DNA of 64,000 nt from UBA7239 sp035430165 (GCA_035430165.1 DAOMGE010000009.1:8876-72875); one strand, 5' to 3'; shown: positions 17,891-27,177, numbered from the stretch's first letter. The notes: generated by a model not told the origin, from the letters alone. Translations and numbers: made by a program.

Positions 17891-17974
17891 TCGGTATCCG
17901 CAGATGAAAGCAGCAGCCAGCCTCTGCTACAATCTCGCGGCTTTTTAACCTTTCCACGGCAATGAGACCTCATC

Positions 17975-18511
17975 ATGAACTTTAACGACCTCCCACCTGG
18001 CAAAGAACTTCCGCACGACATTTTTGTTGCAATCGAAATTCCTGCGAACCATGCGCCGATCAAATACGAAATCGACAAGGACACCAACTGCCTGATGGTC
18101 GACCGTTTCATGGCCACACCAATGTTCTACCCAACCAACTATGGCTATATTCCTGGCACACTCTCTGAAGACGGCGATGCGCTTGATGTGCTCGTGGTCA
18201 CACCTTATCCAGTCACTCCCGGCTCGGTCATGCGTGCACGCCCGATAGGTATCCTGTACATGTCTGATGAAGCCGGACAGGACTCCAAGCTACTGGCTGT
18301 GCCACACAAGAAACTGTCTGCCCTGTACGAAGATGTGAAAGAACCTGCTGACCTGCCACAACTGCTAATCAAGCAGATCGAACACTTCTTTGAAAACTAC
18401 AAGGATCTGGAACACGGTAAATGGGTGAAAGTCGACAAGTGGGGCGGTTCTGCAGATGCCATGGCAGAAGTGACCAAAGCACGTGATGCCTACCTGAAAG
18501 ACAAAGGCTGA
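17975..18511 (+). CDS. ppa: Inorganic pyrophosphatase (family I)
   Basis: 178-residue cytoplasmic enzyme that hydrolyses pyrophosphate and so drives biosynthetic reactions. The metal-binding signature DGDALDVLV (Asp66, Asp68, Asp71) is intact, as are FYPTNYGYIPGT and the C-terminal KWGGSADAMAEV segment. Length is typical. It is a single gene followed by a strong terminator. Confidence 0.98.
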   Translation: MNFNDLPPGKELPHDIFVAIEIPANHAPIKYEIDKDTNCLMVDRFMATPMFYPTNYGYIPGTLSEDGDALDVLVVTPYPVTPGSVMRARPIGILYMSDEAGQDSKLLAVPHKKLSALYEDVKEPADLPQLLIKQIEHFFENYKDLEHGKWVKVDKWGGSADAMAEVTKARDAYLKDKG

Positions 18512-18543
18512 TGTGAGCTGGCATGCAGACTGACACTGTCACC

Positions 18544-18576
18544 AAAAGGGCTGCTTCGTGCAGCCCTTTTGTTTTT
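18544..18576 (+). terminator. Rho-independent terminator of ppa
   Basis: AAAAGGGCTGC (18544-18554) pairs with GCAGCCCTTTT (18560-18570) around a TTCGT loop and is followed by GTTTTT. It separates ppa from the methyltransferase gene. Confidence 0.9.
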
Positions 18577-18599
18577 GTCGAACGCGCAGGAAAGCTGAC

Positions 18600-19580
18600 G
18601 TGCTGACGGATATTTACCAACAGCCACTGTATGATCTTGGTGATCATCTCGAAGAAAAATATCGTGGCATTTTTTCGCCGCTCTACGCTGATGAACTACT
18701 CGCCCAATACCTTACTCCCCAATTCACCACCGACAGCCAATGGTATATCGAGAATTGCGAACACAGCCAATTCACTGGCCGTCTCTTGCAACGCTGCTTT
18801 GATACTGCGGGATTTGATGCATCATCCACTGCAATCGAGCGCATTCTCGATATCGGCTCGGGCGCAGGAAATTCTATCCTGCCCCTGCTCGACCAGTTTC
18901 CAGAATCGGTAATCGTTGCCAGCGATCTCAGTCCACAAATGTTGTTGGCACTGAAAGCATCACTGGCACAGAGACAGCCACATCCACGCCTGCATCTGCT
19001 GCAACTCAATGCGGAGAAACTGGATTTCCAGCAAGCAAGTTTCGACATCGTTGTTGGCATCGCCATCCTGCATCATCTGCATGATCCATCAAAAACACTG
19101 GCTGGCGCGGCACAAATCCTGAAAAAAGGCGGGCTTGCCATTTTTTCCGAACCCTTTGAAAACGGCAACTATCTACTGTGTCTCGCCTTCCGCATGATCT
19201 TGCGCGATGGCGCTGCCACTTCACTCCCTGCACGAGTCACGCAATTCATGCGCGCGCGCATTGAATACGTTGCCCTGCGATCTGGATTGCATAAATCTGA
19301 AACATTCCTGCAGAACCATGATGACAAGTGGTTATTTACACGCCAGTTGCTACAGAATGCTGCTCGCCAGAACGGCTTCGACGAGTGCCACATCATGCCA
19401 CTGGCACAGAAGCCGGATGTGCTGACACGCAAGGCGCGCGTCCTGCTGGAACAACACAAATTTGACGTGACGGCATTGCCTGTATGGGCATGGGATATCA
19501 TCGGGGAAGTTGAATCAGGCATGTCGCACCTTTTGCGTCATGAAATGCCGGTTGAAGCAGCAATCATCCTGAAAAAGTAA
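18600..19580 (+). CDS. Class I SAM-dependent methyltransferase
   Basis: 326-residue protein with SAM motif I in ILDIGSGAGNSILPLLDQF, the acidic strand VIVASDLSPQML, motif IV VVGIAILHHLHDP and the LKKGGLAIFSEPFE strand typical of ubiquinone/menaquinone-type small-molecule methyltransferases. The long C-terminal part (about 120 residues) is not typical of UbiE and its role is unknown. The frame can be read from 18558, which lies inside the ppa terminator, so the GTG at 18600 behind AGGAAAG is preferred. Confidence 0.85.
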   Translation: MLTDIYQQPLYDLGDHLEEKYRGIFSPLYADELLAQYLTPQFTTDSQWYIENCEHSQFTGRLLQRCFDTAGFDASSTAIERILDIGSGAGNSILPLLDQFPESVIVASDLSPQMLLALKASLAQRQPHPRLHLLQLNAEKLDFQQASFDIVVGIAILHHLHDPSKTLAGAAQILKKGGLAIFSEPFENGNYLLCLAFRMILRDGAATSLPARVTQFMRARIEYVALRSGLHKSETFLQNHDDKWLFTRQLLQNAARQNGFDECHIMPLAQKPDVLTRKARVLLEQHKFDVTALPVWAWDIIGEVESGMSHLLRHEMPVEAAIILKK

Positions 19581-19658
19581 GACCGGGCACCTGAACCACT
19601 TTCATGCTGGTGCTAGAATATCGGCGAGCAACACCAGCGGACACCGCGGGAGTAAATC

Positions 19659-20114
19659 ATGGAAAACACAAATATGATTCTGGTCGCCTTGTTGAGCGGC
19701 ATTCTGGGAGCGATTGCTGGCGCCTTCCTGATGTATCGCGGTACGCGATTGCAGAGCCGCCAACAACTGGAAGTGCGCTTGCAACAAGCTGAGCAAAAAC
19801 TCAAAGATCAGCAAGCGCAAGTGACGGAACATTTCACGCATACGGCATCGCTTGTCGGTAATCTGACACGCAATTATCGCGACTTGCACGATTATCTTGC
19901 TTCCAGCGCACAGCAGCTGGGCAATATCGATATTCAACCCGTACTACTGAGTGATAACAAGTCGGCTCCCATCCTTGGCCAGGGAGCGGTGCTGAATCCA
20001 CCACTTGATTACGCACCAAAGAAAGGTCAAGTCGGGACACTGAGTGAAACTTATGGACTGCAAGACGACAACCAACTGAAGCCGCCGCCAGCGCACAGCT
20101 ACAATGATGAATAA
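19659..20114 (+). CDS. zapG: YhcB/ZapG-family inner-membrane protein (DUF1043)
   Basis: 151 residues with one N-terminal membrane span (MILVALLSGILGAIAGAFLMYR) followed by a coiled coil (residues about 30-60, QQLEVRLQQAEQKLKDQQ) and the conserved HFTHTASLVGNLTRNYRDLHDYL segment. YhcB/ZapG couples cell elongation, division and envelope synthesis in gammaproteobacteria. The Pro-rich C-terminus is variable in the family. It ends at a shared terminator facing the aminotransferase gene. Confidence 0.9.
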   Translation: MENTNMILVALLSGILGAIAGAFLMYRGTRLQSRQQLEVRLQQAEQKLKDQQAQVTEHFTHTASLVGNLTRNYRDLHDYLASSAQQLGNIDIQPVLLSDNKSAPILGQGAVLNPPLDYAPKKGQVGTLSETYGLQDDNQLKPPPAHSYNDE

Positions 20115-20142
20115 TTTTCTCTGGCTCCAGTCGTCCCGCAAT

Positions 20143-20171
20143 AAAAAAGGCACCGATCTGGTGCCTTTTTT
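20143..20171. terminator. Bidirectional terminator between zapG-like and aminotransferase genes
   Basis: AAAAAAGGCACC (20143-20154) pairs with GGTGCCTTTTTT (20160-20171) across five bases. Having an A-tract on one side and a T-tract on the other, it can stop transcription from both convergent genes. Confidence 0.92.
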
Positions 20172-20191
20172 AAAAATCAAGAATTGTGAAG

Positions 20192-21370
20192 TCAGTTTTT
20201 AGCGTAAGCCGCCATTGCAGCACCAACTGCCTTGCCTGAATTGATCGGTGCATTCATGGACGTCAGCACGGCATCAAGTGCACCCAGACAGAACAATACA
20301 TTTTTCTGGTTGCAGGCAAAACCCATCAAACCAATACGCCACACCTTACCTGCCAACGCGCCGAGACCCGCACCAATTTCCAGGCTGTATTGCTGCAACA
20401 GTGCACTGCGGACAGCCGCTTCGTCCACACCTTCAGGCACAGTGACCGCATTCAGCTGCGGCAAGCGTTCGCCAGCAGGCACAATAAACTGCAAACCCAT
20501 TGCTTCAATACCCGCAACCAATGCCTGGTGATGGTAGGTGTGCCGCGCCCAGGAATTTTCCAGACCTTCCCCTTTCATTATCACCAGCGCTTCATGCAAG
20601 GCGTACAACGCATTGATCGGCGCTGTATGGTGATACGCACGTTTTACACCACCGCCCCAGTAACCCATTACCAGATTCATATCAAGGAACCAGCTTTGCA
20701 CTTTGGATTTGCGTGAAGTGATCACCTCGACAGCGCGATCACTAAAGCTGACTGGCGACAAGCCTGGTGTGCATGACAAGCATTTTTGCGTGCCTGAATA
20801 AATCGCATCAATGCCCCAGGCATCAACGCGCAACTCACTCCCAGCCAATGAAGTCACTGCATCAACGATTGTCAGGCAGTTATGCTTTCGAGCAATTTCA
20901 CAAAGTGTCTTTGCATCTGATAATGCGCCAGTAGATGTTTCAGCATGTACAAAAGCCAGAAATTTCGCATCAGGATTTGCTTTGAGTGTGTCTTCAACTT
21001 TCTGTGGATCTACTGCGCGACCCCACGGATCTTCAACCATGACAGCAGTCGCGCCACAGCGCTCGACGTTTTCTTTCATACGTCCACCGAATACACCGTT
21101 CTGGCAGACCACCACCTTATCGCCTGGCTGAACCAGATTCACAAACGCAGCTTCCATACCAGCGGAACCGGGTGCGGAAATTGGTAACGTCAGGCGGTTT
21201 TCAGTCTGGAAGGCGTACTGGGTCAATTCCTTGATTTCATCCATCAAATGGACAAAAACAGGATCAAGGTGACCGATAGTTGGACGCGCCATCGCCTCAA
21301 GAACACGCGGGTTAACATCGGAGGGGCCTGGGCCCATCAAGGTACGTACAGGTGGATGAAATGATTGCAT
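20192..21370 (-). CDS. Class V aminotransferase, serine/alanine-glyoxylate type
   Basis: 392-residue PLP enzyme. The N-terminal GPGPSDVNPRVLEAMARPTIGHLDP segment, the SAPGSAGMEAA phosphate contact, HAETSTGAL, the PLP-binding Asp170 in TIVDAVTSLAG and the Schiff-base Lys196 in YSGTQKCLSC are those of the alanine-glyoxylate/serine-glyoxylate/serine-pyruvate group. It probably transfers an amino group to glyoxylate or pyruvate in glycine-serine metabolism; the exact donor cannot be set. Lies downstream of rplQ but behind the rplQ terminator. Confidence 0.9.
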   Translation of the reverse strand: MQSFHPPVRTLMGPGPSDVNPRVLEAMARPTIGHLDPVFVHLMDEIKELTQYAFQTENRLTLPISAPGSAGMEAAFVNLVQPGDKVVVCQNGVFGGRMKENVERCGATAVMVEDPWGRAVDPQKVEDTLKANPDAKFLAFVHAETSTGALSDAKTLCEIARKHNCLTIVDAVTSLAGSELRVDAWGIDAIYSGTQKCLSCTPGLSPVSFSDRAVEVITSRKSKVQSWFLDMNLVMGYWGGGVKRAYHHTAPINALYALHEALVIMKGEGLENSWARHTYHHQALVAGIEAMGLQFIVPAGERLPQLNAVTVPEGVDEAAVRSALLQQYSLEIGAGLGALAGKVWRIGLMGFACNQKNVLFCLGALDAVLTSMNAPINSGKAVGAAMAAYAKN

Positions 21371-21411
21371 ACAAGTTCTCTCCGATCAGCGCTAAAGGCA
21401 GTTCTCTAAAC

Positions 21412-21441
21412 GAAAACACCGGGCAAGCCCGGTGTTTTCAG
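21412..21441 (-). terminator. Terminator of the alpha ribosomal operon
   Basis: A 12-13 bp perfect stem, GAAAACACCGGGC (21412-21424) with GCCCGGTGTTTTC (21427-21439), lies just past the rplQ stop on the minus strand and reads into a T-rich tract. It closes the 14-kb ribosomal block. Confidence 0.88.
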
Positions 21442-21454
21442 TCAAGCACAATGC

Positions 21455-21865
21455 TTATTCAGCACTGCTCTCTTCAGTATTCACAATATCAACTTCTTTC
21501 ACTTTTTCCGGACGATTTACCAGCTCCACATAAGCCATCGGCGCTTTGTCGCCAGTCCGGAAACCACACTTGATAATACGCAAATAACCACCAGGACGCG
21601 CTTCATAACGTGGGCCAATCTGCGTGAACAGTTTGCCCACCACTTCCTTGCTGCGCAGCCTATTGAACGCCAAACGACGATTAGCAACGCTATCTTTCTT
21701 CGCCAGCGTAATCAGAGGTTCAGCAACACGGCGCAATTCTTTTGCTTTTGGCAAAGTCGTTTTGATGATTTCGTGCTCGATCAGGGAAGCCGCCATATTG
21801 CGGAACATCGCCTGACGATGCGAGCTGGTGCGGTTAAGTTGACGTCCGCTGAGTCTGTGTCGCAT
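21455..21865 (-). CDS. rplQ: Large-subunit ribosomal protein bL17
   Basis: 136-residue 50S protein, last gene of the alpha operon. RHRLSGRQLNRTSSHRQAM, FRNMAASLIEHEIIKTTL and the TLAKKD segment are the conserved bL17 core; the acidic C-terminal tail (VNTEESSAE) makes it slightly longer than the E. coli protein. It follows rpoA after 28 bases and is followed by the operon terminator. Confidence 0.98.
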   Translation of the reverse strand: MRHRLSGRQLNRTSSHRQAMFRNMAASLIEHEIIKTTLPKAKELRRVAEPLITLAKKDSVANRRLAFNRLRSKEVVGKLFTQIGPRYEARPGGYLRIIKCGFRTGDKAPMAYVELVNRPEKVKEVDIVNTEESSAE

Positions 21866-21893
21866 GTTGCTAACCCTTTACTTCAAAATGTGA

Positions 21894-22901
21894 TCAGGCC
21901 GAGGCCTTGTCTTCGCCACGCAAACTTGCTGGCGGCCAGTTTTCGAGACGCATGCCGAGCGACAAACCGCGTGAAGCCAGTATATCCTTGATCTCAGTGA
22001 GTGATTTTTTACCCAGGTTCGGAGTTTTCAGCAACTCGACTTCGGTGCGCTGGATCAAATCGCCAATGTAATAAATATTTTCCGCTTTAAGACAATTTGC
22101 CGAACGCACTGTCAATTCCAGATCATCAACTGGACGCAGCAGGATCGGATCAACTTCCTCATGCTGCTTGGCCGGACGGGCTTCCTTCTCACTTTCAAGA
22201 TCAACAAACACTGCCAATTGCTGTTGCAGGATAGTTGCTGCACGGCGAATGGCTTCTTCAGGGTTGATAGTCCCGTTTGTTTCCATGTCGATGATCAGCT
22301 TATCAAGATCCGTGCGCTGCTCAACGCGCGCGCTCTCTACAACATAAGAGATACGAATAACCGGACTGAATGAAGCATCCAGTTGCAAACGCCCGATGGT
22401 ACGGTTCTCATCATCATCAGCATGTCGATTATCGACAGGTTGATAACCTCGGCCACGATTCACAATCAGACGCATGCTGATAGCACCCGTTGCATTGTTG
22501 ATATGGCAAATCACATGCTCAGGATTCTTGATTTCAACATCCCCATCACCCTGAATGTCCGCAGCAGTAATAACACCAGCGCCTTTCTTATTCAGCGTCA
22601 ATACAGCCCTGTCCTTGTTGCCATGTAATACAACAGCAACACCCTTCAGGTTTAGCAGAATTTCAATAACATCTTCCTGAACACCAGTAATGGCACTGTA
22701 TTCGTGCAAAACACCATCAATTTCTGCTTCAACAATTGCACAACCCGGCATGGATGACAACAGGATACGGCGCAATGCATTTCCCAGAGTATGCCCGAAA
22801 CCACGCTCAAGCGGTTCAAGCACAACCTTGGCACGAGTTGCTGAAACTTGCTGGACGTCAATATGGCGCGGTGTTAAAAGTTCTGTAGCTGAGCTTTGCA
22901 T
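21894..22901 (-). CDS. rpoA: RNA polymerase alpha subunit
   Basis: 335 residues in two domains. The N-terminal assembly domain shows EPLERGFGHTLGNALRRILLS and the RGRGYQPVDNR segment; the C-terminal domain (about 250-325) has the DDLELTVRSANCLKAENI and NLGKKSLTEIKDIL helices that bind UP elements and activators. Placed between rpsD and rplQ as in all gammaproteobacteria. The frame and length are normal. Confidence 0.99.
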   Translation of the reverse strand: MQSSATELLTPRHIDVQQVSATRAKVVLEPLERGFGHTLGNALRRILLSSMPGCAIVEAEIDGVLHEYSAITGVQEDVIEILLNLKGVAVVLHGNKDRAVLTLNKKGAGVITAADIQGDGDVEIKNPEHVICHINNATGAISMRLIVNRGRGYQPVDNRHADDDENRTIGRLQLDASFSPVIRISYVVESARVEQRTDLDKLIIDMETNGTINPEEAIRRAATILQQQLAVFVDLESEKEARPAKQHEEVDPILLRPVDDLELTVRSANCLKAENIYYIGDLIQRTEVELLKTPNLGKKSLTEIKDILASRGLSLGMRLENWPPASLRGEDKASA

Positions 22902-22917
22902 ATCTGTATCCCTAGGC

Positions 22918-23538
22918 TTACTTCGAGTACAGCTCGACGATCAAGCTTTCATTAATTTCAGATGACAGATCACTGCGATCCGGCACGCGCTTCAACTGGC
23001 CTTCCATTTTTCCTGCATTCAACTCCAGCCACTCAGACTGGCCTCGCTGCGCAGCAATAGCCATGGAAGACTGGATTCGTAACTGATTCTTGCTTTTCTC
23101 ACGAACGGCAATAATATCGCCCGCTTTTACCTGATATGAAGGCACGTTAACCGTGCTTCCATTAACCGAAATAGCTTTGTGCGAAACCAGTTGACGGGCT
23201 TCAGCACGCGTCGAGCCGAAACCCATACGGTACACAACATTATCAAGCCTACACTCCAGCAAACGTAGCAGGTTTTCTCCCGTATTGCCCTTGCGGCGGG
23301 AAGCCTCCGCGTAATAACCTCTAAATTGCTTTTCAAGAACGCCATAGATGCGGCGCACTTTCTGTTTTTCGCGCAACTGGACGCCAAAATCTGACAAGCG
23401 TCCACGACGCTGACCATGCTGACCGGGCGCCGTCTCGATTTTACACTTGGAATCAAGTGGCCTGACACCACTTTTCAGCATCAGATCGGTGCCTTCACGG
23501 CGCGACAATTTACACTTTGGACCAATATATCTTGCCAT
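22918..23538 (-). CDS. rpsD: Small-subunit ribosomal protein uS4
   Basis: 206-residue primary 16S rRNA-binding protein and, in E. coli, translational repressor of this operon. ARYIGPKCKLSRREGTDL begins the protein, and the S4 RNA-binding domain contains ECRLDNVVYRMGFGSTRAEA and the VSHKAISVNG loop. The N-terminal region lacks the four zinc cysteines found in some S4 forms. Confidence 0.98.
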   Translation of the reverse strand: MARYIGPKCKLSRREGTDLMLKSGVRPLDSKCKIETAPGQHGQRRGRLSDFGVQLREKQKVRRIYGVLEKQFRGYYAEASRRKGNTGENLLRLLECRLDNVVYRMGFGSTRAEARQLVSHKAISVNGSTVNVPSYQVKAGDIIAVREKSKNQLRIQSSMAIAAQRGQSEWLELNAGKMEGQLKRVPDRSDLSSEINESLIVELYSK

Positions 23539-23584
23539 TTCTCTACTCAGGCCTCTTGAATTCTTTACTAATAACTGAAAATGG

Positions 23585-23980
23585 TTATACGCGACGTTTC
23601 TTCGGCGGACGACAGCCGTTATGCGGTATAGGTGTCACATCAACAATATTGCCAATCTTGTAACCGCAATTGTTCAATGCACGCACTGCTGATTCACGAC
23701 CAGGGCCGGGCCCCTTTACCTCAACATCAAGATTCTTCAATCCATATTCCTGAGCCGCCAAACCTGCGCGCTCTGCAGCAACCTGTGCCGCAAAAGGCGT
23801 ACTCTTACGAGAACCACGGAATCCCGAACCACCAGAAGTGGCCCAACTCAAGGTATTCCCCTGACGATCAGTGATAGTCACAATGGTATTGTTGAAGGAG
23901 GCATAAATATGTGCGACCCCATCAATGACTGTCTTTTTAACTTTTTTTCTCGTTTTAGCTGCTGCTGATGGCTTGGCCAT
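23585..23980 (-). CDS. rpsK: Small-subunit ribosomal protein uS11
   Basis: 131-residue protein of the 30S platform. GVAHIYASFNNTIVTITDRQ (the family's central strand), GFRGSRKSTPFAAQ, VKGPGPGRESAVRAL and the C-terminal PHNGCRPPKKRRV are intact. Transcribed between rpsM and rpsD with short spacers. Confidence 0.98.
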   Translation of the reverse strand: MAKPSAAAKTRKKVKKTVIDGVAHIYASFNNTIVTITDRQGNTLSWATSGGSGFRGSRKSTPFAAQVAAERAGLAAQEYGLKNLDVEVKGPGPGRESAVRALNNCGYKIGNIVDVTPIPHNGCRPPKKRRV

Positions 23981-24021
23981 GTCTCTCTCGCCTAACTGTT
24001 ACGGTCTGTAATACAGATTAA

Positions 24022-24378
24022 TTAACGCTTTATCGGTTTACGCGGCCCTTTACGAGTGCGCGCATTGGTCTTGGTACGCTGTCCACGTACTGGCAAACCC
24101 TTACGATGGCGAAGTCCCCGGTAGCAACCCAGATCCATCAAGCGCTTGATACTCATACTGATTTCGCGGCGCAAATCGCCCTCTACAGTAAATTTGCCCA
24201 CTTCAGAACGCAAGGCATCAATCTGTGCTTCATTAAGCGTGCCAATCTTGACATTCTCTGCGATGCCGGAGGCCGCACAAATTTCTTGTGCACGAGTACG
24301 GCCAATGCCATACACATAGGTCAAAGCGATGACCGTGTGTTTATTATCAGGTACGTTTACACCTGCGATACGAGCCAT
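24022..24378 (-). CDS. rpsM: Small-subunit ribosomal protein uS13
   Basis: 118-residue 30S head protein contacting P-site tRNA and the 50S subunit. ARIAGVNVPDNKHTVIALTY and the C-terminal GLRHRKGLPVRGQRTKTNAR basic tail are diagnostic. First gene of the alpha segment; the 107-base gap to rpmJ upstream is where the E. coli S4 target lies, so regulation could sit there. Confidence 0.98.
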   Translation of the reverse strand: MARIAGVNVPDNKHTVIALTYVYGIGRTRAQEICAASGIAENVKIGTLNEAQIDALRSEVGKFTVEGDLRREISMSIKRLMDLGCYRGLRHRKGLPVRGQRTKTNARTRKGPRKPIKR

Positions 24379-24485
24379 TATTGAGAAACTCCAATATAAA
24401 AATCAGTCGCCTACAAAAATACGCTGCGACACTCAGCTACAAGACCTTGAAAAGGCGCGCAGGTTAGCGTCGAAACATCTAGAAA

Positions 24486-24602
24486 TCAACCTTGGCGTTG
24501 CTTGTGACGCGGCTCAACGCTACAAATCACTCTAAGAACACCCTTGCGGCGCACAATCTTGCAACCGCGACATACTTTTTTTACCGACGCACGTACTTTC
24601 AT
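24486..24602 (-). CDS. rpmJ: Large-subunit ribosomal protein bL36
   Basis: 38-residue protein found by reading the minus strand between secY and rpsM: it begins MKVRASVKKVCRGCK and ends EPRHKQRQG. It has the zinc-ribbon ligands Cys11, Cys14, Cys27 and His33 (zinc-containing C+ form). It starts 23 bases after the secY stop, the gammaproteobacterial secY-rpmJ-rpsM order. Confidence 0.97.
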   Translation of the reverse strand: MKVRASVKKVCRGCKIVRRKGVLRVICSVEPRHKQRQG

Positions 24603-24625
24603 TGCCTTTCCTCTTTAAACCGATC

Positions 24626-25963
24626 TCAGCGTTTGGGGGACAAACTGCTGTTACCGTAGTTTTTCAAATTTGCCTTTTTAAGCAAGGTGTCATACTGGGC
24701 GGACATGAGATGTGACTGAACTTGAGCCATAAAGTCCATAACCACGACCACCACAATCAGCAAGGATGTACCACCAAGATAGAACGGCACATGGAAAGCC
24801 ATGACCAAACCCTGTGGTATCAAGCAAACTACAGCAATATAGGCGGCGCCAATGATCGTTAGTCTCGTTAAAATATTGTCGATATACTTGGCCGTATGTT
24901 CTCCGGGTCGGATGCCGGGCACGTAAGCACCGCCCTTTTTCAGATTGTCCGCTACTTCTTTCGGATTAAACATAATTGCCGTGTAGAAAAAACAGAAGAA
25001 CACAATTAGCACAGTAAACAACAATATATTCAGCGGCTGGCCTGGGCCGATCCACAAAGCCACGTCCTGCAGCCACTCAAACCCCTTGTGCTGTCCGAAC
25101 ATCTGCGCAACGGTTGCCGGAAACAGCAATAGACTGCTCGCAAAAATTGCGGGAATAACACCAGAAACATTCACTTTTAACGGCAAATGTGTGCTTTGAC
25201 CTTGATACACCTTACGGCCAACCTGCCTGCGCGCATAATTCACGGTAATGCGACGTTGCCCGCGCTCAATGTAGACGATGCCATAAATCAATGCCGGCAC
25301 ACCGACAGCAATCGCAATAAGCAACAAAATGTTCAAATCACCTTGTCGAGCTTGCTCAAGTGACTGACCAATTGCAGCAGGTAAGCCAGCAACAATCCCT
25401 GCAAAAATCAACATAGATACGCCATTGCCAATACCACGTTCCGTAATCTGCTCGCCCAACCACATCATAAACATTGAGCCGGTAACCAGTGAGACAGCCG
25501 CCAATACATATACGCTCAAGCCTGAAGCATAAAGGGCATTACTACTAGCAAGACTGCTTACCATACCTACTGCCTGCACTGCCGCCAATGCAACTGCCGC
25601 ATAACGAGTGTATTGGTTTATTTTACGCCTACCCTGCTCACCTTCTTTTTTAAGCTGCTCGAGCTGCGGAACAACCGCTGTCAGCAATTGCAAAATAATC
25701 GATGCGGAAATATAAGGCATTACACCAAGCGCCAGAACACTCATGCGCTGCAATGCACCGCCAGAAAACATATTTGCCATGCCAAAAATCGTATTCTGGG
25801 TCTGGTTAAAAACATGCGCCAGCTGTCCCGGATCGATACCAGGGACAGGGATATGGCTGCCAATCCTATAAACGATGATCGCCAGAAAGAGAAATCGAAG
25901 GCGAGCCCACAACTCACCTAATCCCTTTTGGTTACCCATCATCTGCGCTGCAGGAGTGGCCAC
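24626..25963 (-). CDS. secY: Sec translocon channel subunit SecY
   Basis: 445-residue inner-membrane protein with ten membrane spans that forms the protein-conducting channel with SecE and SecG. LRFLFLAIIVYRIGSHIPVP (first span and plug lead), GVMPYISASIILQLLTAVVP, VSMLIFAGIVAGLP and the cytoplasmic GGAYVPGIRPGEHTAKYI loop are conserved. Located after rplO in the spc operon with a four-base gap. Confidence 0.99.
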   Translation of the reverse strand: MATPAAQMMGNQKGLGELWARLRFLFLAIIVYRIGSHIPVPGIDPGQLAHVFNQTQNTIFGMANMFSGGALQRMSVLALGVMPYISASIILQLLTAVVPQLEQLKKEGEQGRRKINQYTRYAAVALAAVQAVGMVSSLASSNALYASGLSVYVLAAVSLVTGSMFMMWLGEQITERGIGNGVSMLIFAGIVAGLPAAIGQSLEQARQGDLNILLLIAIAVGVPALIYGIVYIERGQRRITVNYARRQVGRKVYQGQSTHLPLKVNVSGVIPAIFASSLLLFPATVAQMFGQHKGFEWLQDVALWIGPGQPLNILLFTVLIVFFCFFYTAIMFNPKEVADNLKKGGAYVPGIRPGEHTAKYIDNILTRLTIIGAAYIAVVCLIPQGLVMAFHVPFYLGGTSLLIVVVVVMDFMAQVQSHLMSAQYDTLLKKANLKNYGNSSLSPKR

Positions 25964-25967
25964 TAAT

Positions 25968-26402
25968 TTATGCCTCTACCTTGCCGCCAGCAGCTTCAAT
26001 TGCTTTGCGAACACCTTCCGTTACAGGTAGGCCTTTAACGGTAACAGCTTTATTCAGTTCGCCAGAAAGGAAAATTTTGGCGCGCTTGATATTTCCATTC
26101 AGCAAATTGGCGGCTTTCAATGTTTCGATTGTAACGATATCGCCTTCAACTTGATTCAATTCCGCCAAGCGAACTTGTGCAGTTGTCCGGCTTATACGTG
26201 ACACGAACCCGTACTTTGGCAAGCGCTTTTGCAAAGGCATCTGACCACCCTCAAAACCAGGGCGCACATTGCCGCTCTTACGTGCCTTCTGACCCTTATG
26301 GCCACGTCCACAGGTTTTTCCCAAACCACAACCAATACCACGACCCACGCGCAACTTAGGCGTTTTGTGGCCAGGCGCCGGACTAAGACTGTTCAGATGC
26401 AT
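25968..26402 (-). CDS. rplO: Large-subunit ribosomal protein uL15
   Basis: 144-residue 50S protein. The Gly-rich basic N-terminal extension (RVGRGIGCGLGKTCGRGHKG) and the FEGGQMPLQKRLPKYGF motif identify it, and the C-terminal VTEGVRKAIEAAGGKVE helix is present. Two bases separate it from rpmD upstream. Confidence 0.98.
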   Translation of the reverse strand: MHLNSLSPAPGHKTPKLRVGRGIGCGLGKTCGRGHKGQKARKSGNVRPGFEGGQMPLQKRLPKYGFVSRISRTTAQVRLAELNQVEGDIVTIETLKAANLLNGNIKRAKIFLSGELNKAVTVKGLPVTEGVRKAIEAAGGKVEA

Positions 26403-26404
26403 TT

Positions 26405-26584
26405 TCAGTTCTCCACTCTAACAAGGTAGTTAACCTTGTTTACCATACCCCGATTTGACGGAGTATCCTGAACTTCTACGGTATGGCCAATACGGCGCAG
26501 ACCCAGACCACGCACACACGCCTGATGGTTTTTCAAACGACCAGCCGTACTCTTAATTTGTGTCACCTTAATCATGTTCGCCAT
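26405..26584 (-). CDS. rpmD: Large-subunit ribosomal protein uL30
   Basis: 59-residue protein read on the minus strand between rpsE and rplO. MIKVTQIKSTAGRLKNHQAC, then LGLRRIGHTVEVQDTPS and the RGMVNKVNYLV end are the uL30 signature. The ATG at 26584 gives MANMIKV; length matches the family. Its position between rpsE and rplO is invariant in gammaproteobacteria. Confidence 0.97.
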   Translation of the reverse strand: MANMIKVTQIKSTAGRLKNHQACVRGLGLRRIGHTVEVQDTPSNRGMVNKVNYLVRVEN

Positions 26585-26621
26585 ATCTACACCTTGCTAT
26601 CAATTCAACGAGCGCTTCGTA

Positions 26622-27137
26622 TCAATTACGAATCTCATCTATTGTCTTTCCACGTTTAGCGGCAATTTCGTCTGGTGAACGCATCGATTTCAAACCGGTA
26701 ATCGTAGCGCGAACGACATTTACTGGATTGGTTGATCCGTAGCACTTAGCCAGAACGTTATGCACACCGGCCAACTCCAGCACCGCACGCATTGCACCAC
26801 CTGCAATTACGCCCGTACCTTCCGATGCTGGCTGCATATAGATATTTGCAGCTCCGTGACGAGCCTTTACGGGATAAAAAATCGTATTCCCGTTGAGATC
26901 AACCGTAATCATATTTCTACGGGCAGACTCCATGGCTTTTTGTATTGCAGTTGGAACTTCGCGAGCTTTCCCGCGACCAAATCCCACCTTGCCTTTCCCA
27001 TCTCCTACCACTGTAAGCGCAGTGAACGAGAACGTACGACCACCCTTGACAACCTTGGCTACGCGGTTCACCTGAACCAGCTTTTCCATCAGGCCGTCAG
27101 AGTTCTTGTCTTTGTCTTTATGTTCAGGGAGTGCCAT
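26622..27137 (-). CDS. rpsE: Small-subunit ribosomal protein uS5
   Basis: 171-residue 30S protein that contributes to translational accuracy and mRNA entry. The S5 double-stranded-RNA-binding fold shows VNRVAKVVKGGRTFSFTALT and GKVGFGRGKAREVPTAIQKA; the C-terminal half carries GVIAGGAMRAVLELAGVHNV. The highly charged N-terminal lead (PEHKDKDKN) is longer than average. Confidence 0.98.
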   Translation of the reverse strand: MALPEHKDKDKNSDGLMEKLVQVNRVAKVVKGGRTFSFTALTVVGDGKGKVGFGRGKAREVPTAIQKAMESARRNMITVDLNGNTIFYPVKARHGAANIYMQPASEGTGVIAGGAMRAVLELAGVHNVLAKCYGSTNPVNVVRATITGLKSMRSPDEIAAKRGKTIDEIRN

Positions 27138-27177
27138 TAGCGTACCTTTAAAAAACCTTTATTAATGTGTGCCGATC

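Noticed and set aside
18558..18599. Earlier GTG start for the methyltransferase gene
   Set aside because: It lies within the ppa terminator hairpin; the GTG at 18600 has a proper ribosome site.
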